This document shows positions 10,051-14,328 of a DNA stretch of 14,328 nucleotides, one piece after another. Source of the DNA: Porogramme epimiltina (lineage: Eukaryota; Basidiomycota; Agaricomycetes; Polyporales; Polyporaceae); the NCBI GenBank assembly GCA_900155495.1, contig FTLJ01000939.1, forward strand, positions 1-14,328, given 5' to 3'. The translations under genes and the position numbers were made by a program. The notes under the pieces are model-generated. The model saw only the letters and a program-made list of their open reading frames with translations, was not told the origin of the DNA and ran no database searches. The stretch's first letter is position 1. Every line of letters starts with the position of its first letter.

Positions 10051-11262
10051 CAGTCCTAACCAGATCATGAATCTGGCCACATTCAGAGACTCACACACGG
10101 ACATCGTGAGCAACTTAGCCTCCTCTTGCCTGCCCCGTTTTCCCATTTTCACCGCACCACGCACGTACAGAACACCCGCGCCTACGGGGACACGATGTGG
10201 CTCGTCTTCGCCGCGCAAGAAGGGGACTTTACCTTCTTCCCGTTCGCAAGGTCCGGCACGGACATCCTCGTCGCTCGAACAACCTCACGAACCACTCCTT
10301 CCCATCCGTGTTCGAGTCGTAGCTCCCGATATACTTTGCCAAGGTCGTGAACGGGAGTCTGAAGCTCAACCCGGACGAGACGGTCTACACGCTGCGGATT
10401 GGGACGAACGGCGGCAGCGCGAACGCCCTCCTCACGGGCGGCCAGGCGCGCGGCGTCGCGATCGTGGACACGGTCACGTGCGCGGTCAACTGGCGAGCAC
10501 GAGGCTGTATAAGTCCGGCGCGCACAACTGCATCTTCCAAAACGTGAGTCCGCTCGTCCTCGCCCGTCTTCCGAATGACATCGCGCTCACGAGGCTGCCG
10601 CGTCCCCCACGCAGATATTTGACCTGGAGAACGTGCCGCTGTATGCGCCCGACCTGTGGCCTAACCGGTTCTGCCAGACCGCGTAGCGCAACACGACGTC
10701 GAGTGGAGCGTGCCCATGCACGAGCTCACCGTCCCCGTCAACGCGATTGCGCGGCTCATGCTCCAGGCGTTTGTGCCCACGCTACACGGCGCGCACGTCT
10801 GTGCGCTCTCTTTCTTACTCAGCCCACCCAGCTTGCATGCTCAGGACTTCACGCGCGGGCGCGCGCAAACCTGTTCGACTCGCACGCGATCTTCACGGAG
10901 ATGTTCAACGAGCCGCAGCTGTTCCTGAACGGGGACCGCGCCGCTTAACGTCATGGGAGCGGTACACGCGTGCGTATTCCAGCTCAACGAGAGCACAGGG
11001 GGCCCGGGCGCGTGTACGGAGGCGACGGGTACGGACATCCGGGATAGCTCCCTGTGGTGCGTGTTTGAGGTGGGGACGACGCGAGGGCTGTGCTGACGCG
11101 TGCTGGCGTAGGTTCGACGAGCTGCACCCGTCTATCTAGGTGAATCGTATCGTCGCGAAACTTATTGCGGATACGATTCACAGCCTACCACCTGGCTCCC
11201 CCCAAACCAGCCCCGCATTATGGGGGCAGATTTTTGTGTTGGTACGTCAACCCTGTTGTTAA
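10051..11262 (+). pseudogene. GDSL/SGNH-type esterase pseudogene
   Basis: Decayed copy of a secreted fungal SGNH-hydrolase (GDSL esterase, CE16-like) that would remove acyl groups from wall or plant polymers. Block I is FRDSHTD (10085-10102), with Ser kept but Gly changed to Arg. Next are FTFFPFARSG, NNLTNHSFPSVFES, LPIYFAKVVNGSLKLNPDET and LRIGTNGGSANALLTGGQAR; block III should be GTND, and the Asp is Gly at 10410-10412. Later parts are LYKSGAHNCIFQN, FDLENVPLYAPDLWPNRF, MHELTVPVNAIARLMLQAFV, NLFDSHAIFTEMFNEPQLFL, NVMGAVHACVFQLNEST and block V FDELHPS (11113-11133). Introns 10106-10170, 10544-10614 and 11057-11111 keep good signals. A fourth near 10797-10844 has a poor GTCTGT donor and no longer joins in phase. 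Lesions are TAG at 10320, 10684 and 11137, frameshifts near 10260-10278, 10494, 10697 and 10931-10934 (extra G), and the broken fourth intron. The N-terminal signal peptide was not located. The family call rests on blocks I, III and V plus overall resemblance. Confidence 0.8.
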
Positions 11263-11365
11263 TCCGTGCCAGCGTTATACTTAAGAAGCTCCTACAGCCA
11301 GCCCAATACTCGCTGCTTCTTCGACTACATCCTTAGATCACGATTGTGTAGTGCAGTCATGCTCG

Positions 11366-11526
11366 AGCCATGTATACCATTGAGCGTTGTCAATATGATT
11401 CGACTTGTCTACATCAATATTCATCACGACTACCAGGCAACTGGCACACCCGTGACCCTTGAAACCGTGGCAAGAATCGGCTTCTTCCACGCCGTTCTGC
11501 AGGTTACATTGTGAGACCTCATTTAT
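11366..11526. repeat. dispersed repeat, copy A
   Basis: About 160 bp that aligns by eye along its length with 13529-13695. Matching blocks include ATATGATTCGACTTGTCTAC against ATACGATTCGACTCATGTAC, CGTGGCAAGAATCG against CGTGGCAGGAATCG, and TCTGCAGGTTA against TCTGTAGGATTA. Identity is roughly 70-75% by eye with small gaps. It lies between the esterase pseudogene and the 3' end of the secreted-protein gene. No terminal inverted repeats or target-site duplication were found. Confidence 0.6.
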
Positions 11527-11575
11527 CTGAAAATAAATGGGGACTGACCAAGTTAATGCCTCATCGCAGTAGACT

Positions 11576-12090
11576 TCAAACGAACGGCACGATGATGGAC
11601 TTCGTGCCCGGTGTGAAGCAGAAGTTGTTGTTGAGGCGCGTACCGCACGCGTTGAACCCATTGCAGGGGGTGGCGCACCCCGGCGCGCCGCAGAACGCGA
11701 CGTCCGCGGTTGCCATCAGGCAGTTCGTGTTCGGCGCATTGAGGCAGGTCGCCCCACCGTTGTACACGGTGCAGTTCCCGCCGCACTGGTTCCCGGTGCG
11801 GGTGGAGCAGTACACGACCATGACGTTCCCGCCCACGTCCGCAGCCGGGCCGTTGACGAAGGTGACCTTGGCGTCGGTGGTGGAGAGCCAGGTCAGGATG
11901 TCAGAAGGGGTAGTGGATCCCTCTGCAGATGCCGGGAGCTGGTTCGAAAATATCAGAATTATGGACGGCTAGCATATAGGCAGCACGACAGGGAGCTCAC
12001 AGGAGCTGGGACGGCCAGAGCCGGCGTCGCAAGCATGGCGAGTGCAGCGGCGGAGGAGACGAGAGCGATGAACTTCGTGGTGAGAGACAT
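11576..12090 (-). CDS. small secreted cysteine-rich protein
   Basis: Exons are 12090-12001 and 11938-11576, with a 62 bp phase-0 intron (GTGAGC...AACCAG). The product is 150 residues. The start is the ATG of MSLTTKFIALVSSAAALAML, giving a signal peptide with cleavage probably after ATPALA (about residue 26). An in-frame upstream ATG at 12141 is less likely because it lies only about 12 bp below the TATA box. After a linker and LTWLSTTDAKVTFVNGP comes the cysteine-rich part with ten Cys: YCSTRTGNQCGGNCTVYNGG, ATCLNAPNTNC, VAFCGAPGCATPCNGFNACG and FCFTPGTKSIIVPFV. An even number of Cys fits disulfides in a secreted, apoplastic or wall-associated protein. Similar small secreted proteins are common in wood-decay and symbiotic agaricomycetes, but their function is not known to me. 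The gene looks intact, unlike its plus-strand neighbour, and lies between two copies of a repeat. Confidence 0.85.
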
Positions 12091-12152
12091 GATATCCAGG
12101 GGAGCAGTGCGATGGTACTGGACTGAAGAAAGGGATAGCACTTGTGAGCCGC

Positions 12153-12160
12153 TTTATATA
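12153..12160 (-). promoter_or_regulatory. TATA box of the secreted-protein gene
   Basis: TATATAAA on the minus strand, within ACCATATATAAAGCGG, lies 63 bp upstream of the ATG at 12090. A CT-rich leader (CTATCCCTTTCTTCAGTCC) follows about 20-40 bp downstream and is a likely transcription start. The strong TATA box suggests inducible or high expression. Confidence 0.65.
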
Positions 12161-12164
12161 TGGT

Positions 12165-13528
12165 CTGCGGCTGGGCGCGCATCACAGCACTCGCGGTGAG
12201 AGTCTCGTCTAGACGATTTTCAAGGAAACTCATGCTGATATCTGTCCTAGAACCAAACGGGTTTTTAGTATTAAATGACCATCATTGGTTATTTGCCAAA
12301 GTGAAAAGCACATACAAGGCAGGCTTTATGAGTGTCTATGGCGGGTACCAAATGTGCGCCTCGGAGTAGTTTGTTGAGAAATAACATCTCCGGTGATGTG
12401 CATCCTGCGCGGCTGCCCAGTGCAGCCACCTCAAAACGACTGCGCGCGACGCGCGCGCACCCAAAACGTCGACACCGACGACCCCAAAAGCACGATCGTC
12501 TTCCGGACGACGCCGCACCACAACCCCGTCCCGATCGTTCCCTCTCGCTCGTATTCTCTGTGTTTCGCCGGCTCGTGCACCGTTTATCCGTACAGTTTTG
12601 CGTCTCTCCTGTATGTATTTAATCCCTGCCTTTGAGCAGACGAATCCCAGCTTTGTTTTGTCACCTTCCGGCTCACTCGTCTTCGTCGCCCCTTCTCAGC
12701 TCGCGCATCGGTGCACTCGTCTTTCGTATTTTCTCCATCTCGTTGTTTTTATTGACAGTATCTCACGTCCGCCTCCGGCCTCCTACCTTCGCCTCGGCCT
12801 TCGGCCTCGGCCCTCTCTCTCCTCTCACTCCCCGCGCGCAAGCTTGCCCGACTCGCCTCCGTGACCCTCGCCCCCAGCAGACCTCCCGGTCCGCGTCACA
12901 TCACCGGGCACGGAATACATGGTTAAATGCATCACACACCCTTGTGACTCGGCAGAGGGAGAAAAGAGGCCTCTTCTCCGCACTGCGACCATAGGGCATG
13001 CACATCGGAACTACACCACACCCGCTAGCTGACAATTATGCACCGGCGATGTTGATGGCTAGTGCGCTCGGCACATCACAAAAGGCGCTGTGCCACGGGC
13101 TATGCCGGAGGGATGTAGTCAATCTCGCCAGAGTATAATGAGGGATTGACGCAGCTGGAAGTACTGCCGGTTGGGAGTAGGCAGACGCCTTCAATCATCA
13201 ATGACCTCACAGAGGTCAGCCACCCTTAAAATGGCTCGTTAGGAGCGCCACCACACCACTTAGTACTACAAAGCCTTCAAATGGACACTATTTAATGTTA
13301 AATTGATAGTATTAAGCACGACTAAGGACAAGGGAGGCAGAACGGGGATCCGAGCCGGTCATGAACGTGTATCTCCGAGTGTGCCAGAACGAGCGTCATC
13401 ACGCACAATCTCTGATTCACGCTGCTAGAGCAGAGAAAATATGGGATAGAATGGACATCATGGAAGGGTCAATTATGTGCGCCACACTCGCACAGCGGCC
13501 TTACCGAGCCGTAAAACCCCTCACCTCC
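12165..13528. other. intergenic region, no supported gene
   Basis: About 1.36 kb upstream of the secreted-protein gene. The 12400-12900 part is GC- and pyrimidine-rich with an imperfect short repeat of CCTCGGCCTTCGGCCTCGG near 12793-12815. Open frames here lack ATG starts, splice signals or family resemblance. A small perfect hairpin, TGACCTC-ACA-GAGGTCA, occupies 13202-13218. Nothing else stands out. Confidence 0.4.
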
Positions 13529-13695
13529 AGTCATGTATATCCTTACGGGTTACCAATACGATTCGACTCATGTACATCAACATTTCTCGACGCAGCGAGG
13601 CCACTGGCCCACCCTAGAGCCCCCATTCGTCAACGTGGCAGGAATCGACACCTTCTCTATCTCTCTGTAGGATTAGATTATATGAGGCTTAATTT
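13529..13695. repeat. dispersed repeat, copy B
   Basis: Diverged partner of 11366-11526, in the same orientation and about 2.2 kb away. The pair encloses the secreted-protein gene. The copy lies directly downstream, in the minus-strand sense, of the tentative gene ending at 13765, as copy A lies directly downstream of the secreted-protein gene ending at 11576. An open frame of 119 codons at 13361-13720 overlaps it but has no coding character. Confidence 0.55.
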
Positions 13696-13764
13696 TTCTG
13701 TGAAGACTAATGCTTACTGAAGCTCTGCGAAGACGCGGCCACACCTCGCCGGTCGCCTTCTCCG

Positions 13765-14200
13765 CTATCCCGACACCCTCGGCGCGCCCGAGTCGGACCC
13801 CAACACGGCCGACGATCCGTATTCCTCGTCCTCGTCCTCCGACGCCGCGTGCTCGGAGTCACACCTAAACATGGACGTATCGACGGTGAGGTTCACCCGC
13901 ACGCCGCTGGCGTCGGACGGGCCCCCACCCCCCTCTCCCTCCTCCTTCGGCTTGCCACCGGGGAAGCCTTGCACGGGCACTGGGACCGTCATCTCGTCGG
14001 GGCCGCCGGTGGGTGGCAGCCATGGCGCTTGCGGTAGCCGCAACAGCAGAGGTAGATGAGGAAGAAGAACGTGCGGCTGAAGAAAGCGATGGAGAAGAAT
14101 ATGTAGAAGAGGTATCCGGTAGCTCACCTACAAGCGGTGCTAAGGTCTTGGACTTGATGATCTGCGCGCGGTGCCTGTAAAGCTCTTGTAACGGCGTGCG
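13765..14200 (-). CDS. tentative partial gene, unrecognised
   Basis: A likely exon at 14200-14128 follows an ATAG acceptor (14203-14201) and ends at a GTGAGC donor. It reads RTPLQELYRHRAQIIKSKTL, then APLV. A last exon ending in TAG at 13767-13765 reads TGGPDEMTVPVPVQGFPGGK, PKEEGEGGGGPSDASGVRVN, LTVDTSMFRCDSEHAASEDE and DEEYGSSAVLGSDSGAPRVS. Both acceptors that keep frame, with the exon starting at 14027 or 13979, are possible. The region between is pyrimidine-rich on the minus strand, as in an intron. 5' exons would lie beyond the window edge and were not found. The plus strand of 13740-14059 is also open with similar codon quality (YPDTLGAPESDPNTADDPYS and on), so the coding strand is not settled. 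No family is recognised. Confidence 0.3.
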
Positions 14201-14328
14201 CTATGGTTTCCTTTTCCGTCACACCCTCCTTACATCATCGTTTCTTTATCTTATCTTATCCACACACTCCTTATGATTCATGCCGAGCCGTATCGTATCC
14301 TCTCCATTCTATTCGAGTCTCGTGATCT

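Noticed and set aside
9431..10948. 505-codon open frame on the plus strand
   Set aside because: It runs through the introns of the coiled-coil fragment and the esterase pseudogene and carries only pieces of each in the right frame. Its length reflects high GC content and few stops, not one protein.
11511..11972. 153-codon plus-strand frame
   Set aside because: It is antisense to the second exon of the secreted-protein gene, whose signal peptide, intron and TATA box fix the coding strand as minus.
12632..12994. 120-codon plus-strand frame in the pyrimidine-rich region
   Set aside because: It opens with TTG, is dominated by Ser, Pro, Leu and Arg from the base composition, and has no splice or family support.
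13202..13218. Hairpin TGACCTC-ACA-GAGGTCA as a terminator or binding site
   Set aside because: A 7-bp palindrome of this kind is expected by chance in 14 kb, and no gene end or promoter is nearby.

Overview
The window reads as nuclear DNA of a filamentous basidiomycete, most likely an agaricomycete of the polypore type. Signs are short introns (about 50-80 bp, GTRNGT donors, CTNAC-like branch sites, YAG acceptors), codons ending mostly in C or G, pyrimidine-rich gene starts, and proteins of kinds common in these fungi (DUF4419, F-box, a small secreted cysteine-rich protein, a GDSL esterase). Species cannot be told from sequence alone. No virus, CRISPR array, rRNA, tRNA or complete transposon was seen.

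Layout. (1) 103-1670, minus: a six-exon DUF4419 gene, complete and in frame by splicing except for one in-frame TAG in the fifth exon; a TATA box lies 69 bp upstream. (2) About 1850-2440, minus: coding-like stretches in several frames, unrecognised, probably decayed. (3) 3151-5535, plus: an intact four-exon gene for a 735-residue protein with an N-terminal F-box, an LRR-like middle and a C-terminal WD40-like propeller. (4) 5536-7283: about 1.7 kb with no gene I can support. (5) 7284-11262, plus: a run of decayed genes. These are an unrecognised gene remnant (7284-8260), a coiled-coil gene fragment (9095-9690) and a clear pseudogene of a GDSL/SGNH esterase (10051-11262) with three TAG stops and several frameshifts but mostly preserved introns. 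(6) 11576-12090, minus: an intact two-exon gene for a 150-residue secreted protein with ten cysteines and a good TATA box. It lies between two diverged copies of a repeat of about 165 bp (11366-11526 and 13529-13695). (7) 13765-14200, minus: a tentative partial gene.

The genes do not form an obvious pathway. The contrast is between two intact loci (F-box/WD40 and secreted protein) and several broken ones, as in a fast-changing accessory region. All five in-frame stops that interrupt otherwise good coding frames are TAG; three probably replace a glutamine codon. All gene models were built by hand from splice signals, reading frame and recalled family resemblance; no database search was run.
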